DNA from: DASRBO01 sp035653595
Lineage (GTDB): Bacteria > Actinomycetota > Acidimicrobiia > Acidimicrobiales > JAJPHE01
DNA length: 64,000 bases
Reading direction: 5' to 3'
Assembly (NCBI GenBank): GCA_035653595.1
Contig: DASRBO010000107.1
Coordinates: 38,551 to 102,550 of the forward strand
How positions within the stretch are numbered: the first letter of the stretch is position 1; the number at the start of each line of letters is the position of its first letter. Below are positions 57,755 to 64,000 of this stretch, one piece after another. A model generated the notes under the pieces. The model ran no database searches and had not been told where the DNA came from. It saw only the letters and a list, made by a program, of their open reading frames with translations. A program made the translations under genes and the position numbers.

Positions 57755-58048
57755 GTGAACCTCGGCGAGGGCGGCCCGGAATCAGGTGACCCAACACCGG
57801 GGCTGCAGCTAGACCTCACCGACCTCGCCGGCGAGCTGTGCGACCTGATCGCCAAGGGGGCCTGCGATCCCCGGATCGCCTGGAGCCCAGACCGTACCGA
57901 GGTGAGGGTGATCATCGACGCCGCCCTGGCCCACGCGGGAGGAGTCGATCACCAGCGGCGGGCCGAGCTGTCCGACGCCCTGGAGCGCGAAGCGGTGGAG
58001 CGGGGCTGGGCCGAGCGTTTCGGCACCAGGACCTTCGTGGTCGGCTGA
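57755..58048 (+). CDS. Small hypothetical protein
   Basis: A 97-residue soluble protein with no signal or membrane segment. It is mostly helical by pattern: LQLDLTDLAGELCDLIAKGA, then EVRVIIDAALAHAGG and AELSDALEREAVERGW, ending RFGTRTFVVG. I do not recognise the family. GTG 57755 is preferred because a purine-rich stretch precedes it; no ATG is available. Upstream lie two DevR-box-like sites, so it may belong to a low-oxygen response together with the next gene (inference). Confidence 0.55.
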   Translation: MNLGEGGPESGDPTPGLQLDLTDLAGELCDLIAKGACDPRIAWSPDRTEVRVIIDAALAHAGGVDHQRRAELSDALEREAVERGWAERFGTRTFVVG

Positions 58049-58116
58049 CCGCCGGCTCGTCCGGTCGCCGATCGGGCTGCGATCGTCATCGACCGCGTCA
58101 CAGAGCGCCGGGGCTC

Positions 58117-58160
58117 AATGGTCATTGCCCGTCCGGTGTGACCATTTGCCGGATGGTCCT
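58117..58160 (+). promoter_or_regulatory. Inverted and repeated motif upstream of the 58227 gene
   Basis: AATGGTCA at 58117-58124 is repeated inverted as TGACCATT at 58139-58146, and GACCAT at 58140-58145 is again inverted as ATGGTC at 58153-58158. TGACCATTTGCC also occurs as GGACCATTTGCC upstream of the 57755 gene. It ends about 70 bases before ATG 58227 and could be a regulator-binding region, perhaps for the DevR-like protein. Confidence 0.45.
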
Positions 58161-58226
58161 TGCAATCGGGCCCCGCGTCCCTACCCTCGGCCCCCAGTCA
58201 CCGGAAGAACAAGAGGAGAGCGACTA

Positions 58227-58580
58227 ATGGCGGATTACGGCGTGGCCATCACCTGGAACGAGTCCAAGGCGGGGCGCGAGAAGCAGGCCCTGGCCCTCTG
58301 GATGGAGGCGGTGGCCATGAACGACAAGGCGGTGGCCAACGGCGAGCTGGAGAAGTGGGACGCGGTCATCTTCGAGATGGCCCCGGGCAGTCCCGCCGGT
58401 GCCCTCCGCCTCTACGGCAGCGAGGAGCAGGTGGAGGCGTTCATGCGCACCGACGATTTCCGCCAGACCATCATGCGTGCAGGCATGCTGCTCAACAACG
58501 TCGGCTACGTGCGCTTCGTGACCGGGGACCGCCTGGTCGAGGGCTTCGCCAAGTACGCCGAGCTCGTCGAGAGCCTCTGA
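58227..58580 (+). CDS. Small conserved-looking hypothetical protein
   Basis: A 117-residue soluble protein. YGVAITWNESKAGREKQALA then LEKWDAVIFEMAPGSPAGAL, LYGSEEQVEAFMRTDDFRQT and VGYVRFVTGDRLVEGF suggest a ferredoxin-like alpha/beta fold of the dimeric ABM type, though I cannot name the family. ATG 58227 has GAGGAGA upstream. A perfect 11-bp hairpin follows the gene, so it is the end of its transcript. Repeated motifs upstream resemble those before the preceding gene. Confidence 0.65.
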   Translation: MADYGVAITWNESKAGREKQALALWMEAVAMNDKAVANGELEKWDAVIFEMAPGSPAGALRLYGSEEQVEAFMRTDDFRQTIMRAGMLLNNVGYVRFVTGDRLVEGFAKYAELVESL

Positions 58581-58593
58581 GCCCAGCGGGGCC

Positions 58594-58621
58594 GGGGAGC
58601 CGGTGGCACTACCGGCTCCCC
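58594..58621 (+). terminator. Perfect 11-bp hairpin after the 58227 gene
   Basis: GGGGAGCCGGT at 58594-58604 pairs perfectly with ACCGGCTCCCC at 58611-58621 around a 6-base loop, 13 bases after the stop. It lies between two convergent genes and could terminate transcription from both. Confidence 0.75.
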
Positions 58622-58764
58622 GCCCGCCGGCCCTCTCAGCACGGGGGGCGGGCCACTCCTGCGGTGGAGGAGCCGCGATGCGCAGCATGACGGCAACGAC
58701 CTCCCCCGGCCGGCCCCGGCCCCGACCCTCTTGATAAAGCTGGCCCCGGCGAGGGGGGGCGTGG

Positions 58765-60240
58765 TCAGGCCGGGGCCGGCTTCGAGCGCTGGCGCAGCGC
58801 CGACAGGATGGCGGCCAGGACCATCAGCGACATCGATGAATAGAAGGCGGTGTGCAGGCCGTGGGTGAAGCTGGCCGCCAGTTGGGGCTTGAGGCTGGTC
58901 GAGCCCACGAATATGGCGAAGGCGATCCGGCGCGAGATCGAGTGCGAGGCCGCCACGATGGCCACGGCGAAGGAGAACACCATCCCCACGTTGGAGAAGG
59001 TCCGCAGCATTCCTGAGGCGATGCCGAAGATCGACTCGGGGGCGGACTTCATCACCGCGGCGGTGTTGGCGGGGAAGAAGAACCCGGCCCCGATGCTGCT
59101 GATCACGCTGGCCACGACCACCAGCCACAGCGGTGTGTGCAGCCTCATCTGGGCGTAGACGGCGAGGGCGACCACCTGGATGCCGAGGCCGGCGGTGGCC
59201 GGCACCACCGGGCCGACCCGGTCGGCCAGCCGGCCGGCGGCGGGCCCGATGAAGGCTCCGAGGACGTAGCCGGGCACCAGCAGCAGCGACGCCCTGAGCG
59301 GGCTGAGCTGGCGCACCCCCTGCAGGTACATGATCACGAGGAACAGCACGGCGAAGTTGGCCAGGCTCTGGAACAGCGATGCCAGCAGTGACGGCGTCAT
59401 CGCCGGAATGCGGAACATCGACAGGGCCAGCATGGGCATCTTGGTGCGGGTCTCTATGACGACGAAGGCCAGCACCAGGGCGATCCCCACCAGCAGGGCG
59501 ACCAGCACACCGGTGCTGAAGGAGTAGGACGCGTACCGGGTCATGGCCCACAGCACGGCGAAAAGGCCCGCTCCCAGGGTGATCATGCCGGGGAGGTCGA
59601 GCTTGCGGGCCTGAGTCTGGGTGCGGTCCCGCAGCACCCGCATGGCCAGCAGCACGGCGAACACGCCGATGGGGGCGTTGATCCAGAAGATCCAGCGCCA
59701 GGACATGTAGGTGACGATGGCCCCGCCGACCACGATGCCTATGACCGCCCCGGTGGTGTAGCCGGTGGCGTTGAACCCGAAGGCCCGGCCCCGTTTCTCG
59801 GGCGGGAAGATGTCGGCGATCACCGCCCCCGAGTTGGCGCTGAGCAGGGCACCGCCCAGGCCCTGCAGGATGCGGAAGGCGATGATGGAGGTCTCGTCCC
59901 ACGCCAGGGCGCACAGCACCGACCCGACGATGAAGACCACGAAGCCGATCTCGTACATGCGGACCCGGCCGAACATGTCGCCCAGACGGCCCACCTGGGT
60001 GGCGAAGATGGTGATGACCAGCAGGTAGCTGATGATCACCCACACCACCGAGGCCAGGCCCAGGTGGAGGCTGCGCTCGATCTCCGGCAGCGCCAGCACC
60101 ACGATGGTGGTGTCGATGGCGGCGATGAGCACTCCGACCATGACCACCAGCAGGGCCAGGCCGGGCCGGTCAGTGGTCGGCCCGGCGGCGGGGGCGGATC
60201 GCACCACCCCCTGGGGCGGACCGGGGACGGTCTGGGTCAC
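58765..60240 (-). CDS. MFS exporter of the DHA2/EmrB family (14 helices)
   Basis: A 491-residue protein with about fourteen hydrophobic segments. DTTIVVLALPEIERSLHLGL is the conserved motif of helix 1, GRLGDMFGRVRMYEIGFVVF is motif A, FRILQGLGGALLSANSGAVI is motif B, and FNATGYTTGAVIGIVVGGAI is motif C of drug:H+ antiporters. GTG 60240 overlaps the FdhD stop by four bases (GTGA), so the two genes are translationally coupled. The substrate is unknown; coupling to FdhD is not an obvious drug-export context. Confidence 0.9.
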   Translation of the reverse strand: MTQTVPGPPQGVVRSAPAAGPTTDRPGLALLVVMVGVLIAAIDTTIVVLALPEIERSLHLGLASVVWVIISYLLVITIFATQVGRLGDMFGRVRMYEIGFVVFIVGSVLCALAWDETSIIAFRILQGLGGALLSANSGAVIADIFPPEKRGRAFGFNATGYTTGAVIGIVVGGAIVTYMSWRWIFWINAPIGVFAVLLAMRVLRDRTQTQARKLDLPGMITLGAGLFAVLWAMTRYASYSFSTGVLVALLVGIALVLAFVVIETRTKMPMLALSMFRIPAMTPSLLASLFQSLANFAVLFLVIMYLQGVRQLSPLRASLLLVPGYVLGAFIGPAAGRLADRVGPVVPATAGLGIQVVALAVYAQMRLHTPLWLVVVASVISSIGAGFFFPANTAAVMKSAPESIFGIASGMLRTFSNVGMVFSFAVAIVAASHSISRRIAFAIFVGSTSLKPQLAASFTHGLHTAFYSSMSLMVLAAILSALRQRSKPAPA

Positions 60241-61064
60241 CTGTCTGCCCCCACGGCGAGGCGATGGGAGCCGGCGTAGACGTTCATGGAGGTTCCCCTC
60301 ACGAAGCCGACCAGGGTCATGCCTGCCTCCTCGGCCAGGTCGACGGCCAGGCTGGACGGGGCCGACACCGCCGCCAGGATCGGTATTCCGGCCATCAGGG
60401 CCTTCTGCACCAGCTCGAAGGAAGCCCTGCCGCTGACCATGAGGACCGAGCCCCCGAGGGGCAGGCGCCCCTCGGTGAGGGCCCAGCCGACCAGCTTGTC
60501 GACGGCGTTGTGGCGTCCGACGTCCTCCCGCAGGCACAGCATGGTGCCGTCGGCGTCGAACAGGCCGGCGGCGTGCAGGCCGCCGGTGCGTTCGAACACC
60601 TTCTGGTCCGAACGCAGTCGCTCGGGCATCGCCGACAGCACCTCGGGGTCGACGGCCACCGGATCGGCGGTCACCTGGAACGGGCCCCGCACCCGCACGG
60701 CGTCGACGCTGGCCTTGCCGCACACCCCGCAGGAGCTGGTGGTGTAGAAGCTGCGCTCACGTCCCTGGGTGAGGTCGGGGGCGCCGGGGCGGAGGTCGAC
60801 GTCGATCACGTTGTAGTTCTGCACCTCGCCGGAGGGCATGCAGTAGCGCAGGCCGGCGAGGTCGTCCGGATGGGCCAGCAGCCCCTCGGTCCACAGAAAG
60901 CCGGCGGCCAGCTCGAAGTCGTTGCCCGGGGTCCGCATGGTGACGGCGAGGGGACGGCTGCCGATGCGGATCTCGAGCGGCTCCTCGCCGACGAGCTGGT
61001 CGGGCCGCTGGCGGGCGACGCCGTCCTCGATGCGCAGGACCATCCTCGAGTCGACCCGGGGCAC
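60237..61064 (-). CDS. fdhD: FdhD: sulfurtransferase accessory protein for formate dehydrogenase
   Basis: A 275-residue protein. It carries EEPLEIRIGSRPLAVTMRTP, the active-site motif SSCGVCGKAS with Cys112 and Cys115, EDVGRHNAVDKLVGWAL and SGRASFELVQKALMAGIPI, all typical of FdhD, which passes sulfur from a cysteine desulfurase to the molybdenum cofactor of formate dehydrogenase. GTG 61064 gives the same distance to EEPLE as in mycobacterial FdhD; a longer frame from GTG 61166 would start inside a hairpin. No formate dehydrogenase gene is in the window. The downstream MFS gene overlaps by four bases. Confidence 0.93.
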   Translation of the reverse strand: MPRVDSRMVLRIEDGVARQRPDQLVGEEPLEIRIGSRPLAVTMRTPGNDFELAAGFLWTEGLLAHPDDLAGLRYCMPSGEVQNYNVIDVDLRPGAPDLTQGRERSFYTTSSCGVCGKASVDAVRVRGPFQVTADPVAVDPEVLSAMPERLRSDQKVFERTGGLHAAGLFDADGTMLCLREDVGRHNAVDKLVGWALTEGRLPLGGSVLMVSGRASFELVQKALMAGIPILAAVSAPSSLAVDLAEEAGMTLVGFVRGTSMNVYAGSHRLAVGADR

Positions 61065-61161
61065 CGGGCGAGCCTGCCACAGATGCCGCCGGCCGGAAGC
61101 ACCGCCGGCGGGCCGCCGTCGCCCGCCGGCGGTGGACCGGTTGAGCCCCGGAAAGGAAGCG

Positions 61162-61193
61162 GCCACCTGGGCCCTTCGTTGGACCCAGGTGGC
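61162..61193. terminator. Perfect 10-bp inverted repeat upstream of fdhD
   Basis: GCCACCTGGG at 61162-61171 pairs with CCCAGGTGGC at 61184-61193 around a 12-base loop. It lies between the fdhD start and the PP2C gene that ends at 61333. As both are on the minus strand, it is probably the terminator of the PP2C transcript and argues against the longer fdhD start. Confidence 0.55.
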
Positions 61194-61332
61194 GCTATGG
61201 GGGGATGAGAGGAAGCTACCCAGACAGCGTTTCCGAACTACGTCCGGTTCGGGTCGGGTGGGTTAACACCCGACCAACTGGTGGCGGCAGCCCGCTCCGG
61301 GAGGGGAAGGTCCTAGGGAGCGGGGCGGGTTC

Positions 61333-62763
61333 TCAGGAGGGGACGGAAATGACCAGGATGGCCAGATCGTCGTTCAGCCGGCCCCCGCTGAAGGCCTCCA
61401 CCGAGTGGAGCAGCCCGCCGGCGATGGGCCCGGCGCCCGAGCCGGCCCGCTCCCGCAGGACGGCCTCCAGGCCCTCATGGCCGAAGAACCTTCCGCTGCC
61501 GTCGCGGGCCTCGGTCACCCCGTCGGTGTAGAGGACCAGCGTGTCGCCGGCGCCCAGGCTGTAGCGCTTGGAGTGCAGCCCCGGGCCCCGGCCGGGGGCT
61601 ATCCCCAGGGCCAGACCTCCGCCGTCGAACTCCTCGATGGCCCCGTCTGCGCGCAGGATGAGGGGGGCGGGGTGGCCGGCCGAGGCGATGGTGGCCCTGG
61701 TCACCTCGCCGGGGCGGAGGATGGCGCAGGCGGCGGTGCAGAACCGGTCGGAGCCGCCGTCCTGGTGCTCGCCCAGCACGGCGTTGGCCACCTGCAGCAT
61801 GGAAGCGGGATTGCGCGCCTGCAGGGCCGAGGCGTGCAGCGAGTGGCGGACCAGGCCGGTGACGGCCGCCGCCTCCGAACCCCGCCCGCACACGTCCCCG
61901 ATCACCGCCGCCCAGGCCCCCCGGCCGATGCTGAACAGGTCGTAGAAGTCGCCCCCCACCTCGAGGCCCTCGCCGGCGGCCCGGTAGCGGGCGGCGACCT
62001 CGAGGCCCTCGATGGCAGGCAGCCGGGGCGGGAGCAGGGCCGACTGCAGCGATCGGGCCACCTCGGTCCGCTCCGAGAACAGCCGGGCGTTGTCGATCAC
62101 CAGCGCCGCCCGGTAGGCCAGGTCCTCGGCCAGGGCCAGGTCCCGCCGGTCGAACCGCCGCCCCGAGCCCGACGACACCAGGGTGATGGACCCGAGGATC
62201 CGGCCGCGGGCCCGCAGCGGGGCGCACATGTAGGAGGCGAAGCCGAGCTGCTTGACCACCTCGAAATGGCGCTGGTCGCGGGTGGTGCGGCGGAGGAACT
62301 CGTCGCTGACCTGGGAGGAGATCTCCGACCGTCCCGTCCGGATGGCCTTGGCGGCCGGGTGCTCCCCGTCCCGGTGGGGCGGGTAGTTGCGGGAGAGCTC
62401 GTCCACCAGCTCCATCTGGGCCGGGTCGCGGTGGGCCGCGGCCATGCGCACGATGGTCCCGTCGGACAGCAGGTCGATCAGGCACAGGTCGCCCAGCATC
62501 GGCACGGCCAGGGCGGCCAGACGGCGAAGGCACTCCTCGAAGTCCAAGGACGACGACAGGACGGTGGTCGCCTCGAGGAGGAACCGCAGCGCGCCCGTCT
62601 CGTCGGCGGGGTCGGGGACGGCTCCGCTGGGAACGGGATCGACGGCGAGGCCCGAGGGGACGGCCTCCAGCACGGGGGCGGCCAAGGTGTCGCCCGCCGC
62701 CAAATCAAGCCCCCAGCCGGGGCCGGCAGTCACCTGCCCAGCCATCGGCCCGGATTCTGCCAT
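61333..62763 (-). CDS. GAF-domain PP2C-type (SpoIIE/RsbU) phosphatase
   Basis: A 476-residue protein. A helical lead (ADETGALRFLLEATTVLSSS) enters a GAF domain (60-235: LAALAVPMLGDLCLIDLLSD, FASYMCAPLRARGRILGSIT). The phosphatase domain (255-475) has GLEVGGDFYDLFSI, VIGDVCGRGSEAAAVTGLVR, GHPAPLILRADG, LVLYTDGVTEARD and LNDDLAILVI with the metal-binding Asp residues. ATG 62763 lacks a clear Shine-Dalgarno and ATG 62745 is possible. It is related to the product of 50600-52357. Its likely substrate is a phosphorylated anti-sigma antagonist; none is encoded nearby. Confidence 0.87.
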   Translation of the reverse strand: MAESGPMAGQVTAGPGWGLDLAAGDTLAAPVLEAVPSGLAVDPVPSGAVPDPADETGALRFLLEATTVLSSSLDFEECLRRLAALAVPMLGDLCLIDLLSDGTIVRMAAAHRDPAQMELVDELSRNYPPHRDGEHPAAKAIRTGRSEISSQVSDEFLRRTTRDQRHFEVVKQLGFASYMCAPLRARGRILGSITLVSSGSGRRFDRRDLALAEDLAYRAALVIDNARLFSERTEVARSLQSALLPPRLPAIEGLEVAARYRAAGEGLEVGGDFYDLFSIGRGAWAAVIGDVCGRGSEAAAVTGLVRHSLHASALQARNPASMLQVANAVLGEHQDGGSDRFCTAACAILRPGEVTRATIASAGHPAPLILRADGAIEEFDGGGLALGIAPGRGPGLHSKRYSLGAGDTLVLYTDGVTEARDGSGRFFGHEGLEAVLRERAGSGAGPIAGGLLHSVEAFSGGRLNDDLAILVISVPS

Positions 62764-62856
62764 CTGGGGGGGCCCGGGCGCCTCTTCGTAGTTGCCGGGC
62801 CCCTCCGGTCGGCCGGCGTCGGGCCCTCGGCCGGGGCCGGGCGGTACCGTTCGGCC

Positions 62857-63498
62857 ATGGCGTTCCGGGGCTGGCCGGCCGAGGCGGTCGAGTTCTACGA
62901 GGGGCTGGAGGCCGACAACTCCAAGTCGTACTGGACGGCGAACAAGTCGACCTACGAGACCAAGGTCCTTGGGCCCATGAACGAGCTGCTGGCCGAGCTG
63001 GCCGACGAGTTCGGGCCCGGCCGGCCGTTCCGGCCCTACCGCGACATCCGCTTCTCCGCCGACAAGTCCCCCTACAAGACCTACCTGGCCGCCCATCTCG
63101 AGGGCGGCGGCTACATCTCGTTCTCCTCCGCCGGCCTGGGGGTCGGTTGCGGCCTGTACATGCCGGGCCCGGAGGCGCTGGCAAGGTTCCGGGCCGCCAT
63201 CGACGACGATGCCACCGGAGCCGAGCTGGTCGCCCTGGTGGGGGCCCTGCGCAAGAAGGGCATGCAGGTCAGCGCCCACGAGGAGCTCAAGACCGCCCCC
63301 AAGGGCTACGCCAAGGACCACCCCCGCATCGACCTGCTGCGCATGAAGGGCGTGACCACCTGGCAGCAGTGGCCGCCGGGGCCGTGGCTGGGCACCGCCC
63401 GGGCCCGGGACCGGGTGGCCAAACACCTGCGGGACTCGAGGCCGCTGCTCGACTGGCTGGCCGCCAACGTGGGTGAGCTGGCCCCGGCCGAGGCATAG
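62857..63498 (+). CDS. DUF2461 family protein
   Basis: A 213-residue protein. It carries FYEGLEADNSKSYWTANKST, RPYRDIRFSADKSPYKTYLA, SFSSAGLGVGCGLYMPGPEA, KGYAKDHPRIDLLRMKG and TWQQWPPGPWLG, which are the conserved stretches of the DUF2461 (TIGR02453) family of unknown function. ATG 62857 is six bases after TACCGT, so it is probably leaderless. It is divergent from the PP2C gene. Confidence 0.9.
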   Translation: MAFRGWPAEAVEFYEGLEADNSKSYWTANKSTYETKVLGPMNELLAELADEFGPGRPFRPYRDIRFSADKSPYKTYLAAHLEGGGYISFSSAGLGVGCGLYMPGPEALARFRAAIDDDATGAELVALVGALRKKGMQVSAHEELKTAPKGYAKDHPRIDLLRMKGVTTWQQWPPGPWLGTARARDRVAKHLRDSRPLLDWLAANVGELAPAEA

Positions 63499-63545
63499 AA
63501 CCCCAGGTCAGGGGGCTGTCACACCCCATCCCTAAGTTCCCGACC

Positions 63546-63890
63546 ATGACCATGCAACTGGCTGTGGGGGAGTCGGGATCGGGGTTGGCGACGCTGATGA
63601 GGCGGTCGGGGGTGAGACCGGCCTGCTGGAGCGACACCGGCTGGATGGTGGACCTGTTCTTCTCCGACGACGTGGCCGACATCGAGGTGGCCAAGGGCAT
63701 CTGCCGGACCTGCGACTTCCTTGAGCCGTGCCTGGCCGAGGCCACCGCCCGGGAGGAGTTCTCCGGGGTGTGGGGGGGCCAGCTGTTCCGGCACGGCCGG
63801 ATCCTCGCCATCAAGCGCAACCGGGGCCGCCCCCGACGGGACCTGGCCTCCCTGGCCTCCCGTCACCAGCCGGCGGCGGTCAGCGCCTGA
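63546..63890 (+). CDS. WhiB-family iron-sulfur transcription regulator
   Basis: A 114-residue protein. Four Cys residues (27, 53, 56 and 62) lie in PACWSD and GICRTCDFLEPC, the layout that binds a 4Fe-4S cluster, followed by GVWGGQLF (the turn typical of WhiB) and a basic tail KRNRGRPRRDL that contacts DNA. WhiB-like proteins work with the primary sigma factor in Actinobacteria. ATG 63546 is seven bases after TAAGTT, so it is probably leaderless. No other gene is tightly linked. Confidence 0.95.
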   Translation: MTMQLAVGESGSGLATLMRRSGVRPACWSDTGWMVDLFFSDDVADIEVAKGICRTCDFLEPCLAEATAREEFSGVWGGQLFRHGRILAIKRNRGRPRRDLASLASRHQPAAVSA

Positions 63891-63951
63891 TCGAGGCCCG
63901 GTTCGCCGGCCACGGGGCCGCCCGGGGCACGTGGCCGTACTGACAGGCCAC

Positions 63952-64000
63952 TCAGCCGGCTGGGCCGGAGCGGTCCTCGATCTCCCAGGCGTGGTCGAGG
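63952..64000 (-). CDS. Possible 3' end of a minus-strand gene
   Basis: A stop codon (TCA on the plus strand at 63952-63954) ends an open minus-strand frame that runs to the window edge and reads LDHAWEIEDRSGPAG. Only sixteen codons are visible, so the product cannot be named and the call rests on the open frame alone. Confidence 0.25.
   Translation of the reverse strand, partial: LDHAWEIEDRSGPAG

Noticed and set aside
61065..61166. GTG 61166 as start of fdhD
   Set aside because: It lies inside a perfect 10-bp hairpin and adds 34 residues not found in typical FdhD proteins.
61405..62856. A long upstream extension of the DUF2461 gene
   Set aside because: It overlaps the PP2C gene on the other strand and is low-complexity; TACCGT-N6-ATG marks the start at 62857.
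1..64000. CRISPR arrays, tRNA or rRNA genes, insertion sequences, phage genes
   Set aside because: No short regularly spaced repeats, tRNA-like cloverleaf with CCA end, rRNA sequence, transposase or integrase motifs were seen on reading both strands; a tool search would be needed to exclude a weak tRNA.

Overview
The window looks like the chromosome of a high-GC Actinomycetota species, probably from the Acidimicrobiia or a neighbouring class. The signs are a WhiB protein, a DevR/DosR-like regulator, an LPxTG-type surface protein, actinobacterial ECF sigma factors, and many genes that seem to be transcribed without a leader. The class-level placement is inference. No tRNA, rRNA, CRISPR array, transposase or integrase was seen, so this reads as native chromosome rather than an inserted island.

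Layout. 1-2075: two copies of a module made of a Flp-type pilin, a perfect hairpin and a GT-C-type membrane protein, all on the minus strand. 2382-5781: a secreted beta-propeller, a polytopic membrane protein and an orphan response regulator. 5965-8382: two ECF sigma factors, each next to a small partner protein, arranged as a mirror image. 8422-30927: a large exopolysaccharide locus. It holds a polyprenyl-phosphate sugar transferase, about nine glycosyltransferases (two fused to a second enzyme), a polysaccharide deacetylase, a methyltransferase, a Wzm/Wzt ABC exporter, a Wzz-like protein, a Wzy/ligase-like protein and a giant secreted GH26-phosphoesterase. 31019-34969: a secreted metallophosphatase with five 191-residue repeats. 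35141-43370: a DUF5658 protein, a response regulator, a hybrid GAF histidine kinase and an LPFTG-anchored surface protein. 44110-47693: an operon of six small secreted proteins behind a long structured leader. 47836-64000: signalling genes (DevR-like regulator, two PP2C/RsbU-type phosphatases, a lone receiver protein), a crotonase, a CoA-transferase, a membrane glycopolymer protein, FdhD with an MFS exporter, a DUF2461 protein and WhiB.

Main finding. Seven transcription units in and beside the exopolysaccharide locus share one two-part element: GTATCA (GTATCT once), then 16-17 bases, then an RCTC box. In six of them RCTC lies at -12 to -9 from the start codon, GTATC lies 27-28 bases upstream of it, and no Shine-Dalgarno sequence is present. 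In the seventh the predicted start site lies 63 bases upstream of an ATG with a strong Shine-Dalgarno. This looks like a promoter class for an alternative sigma factor that makes mostly leaderless mRNAs. The sites sit at the heads of transcription units, one lies in front of the partner protein of sigma factor 2, and sigma factor 2 itself lies directly downstream of a unit driven by such a promoter. The model is a self-reinforcing ECF sigma circuit controlling exopolysaccharide synthesis.

How the genes may work together. The locus would build a lipid-linked glycan (priming transferase, glycosyltransferases), modify it (deacetylase, methyltransferase), export it (Wzm/Wzt), control its length or ligation (Wzz, Wzy) and trim it outside the cell (GH26 enzyme). 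Pilins, adhesin, metallophosphatase and small secreted proteins would complete a surface or biofilm programme. These joint roles are inferred from gene order.
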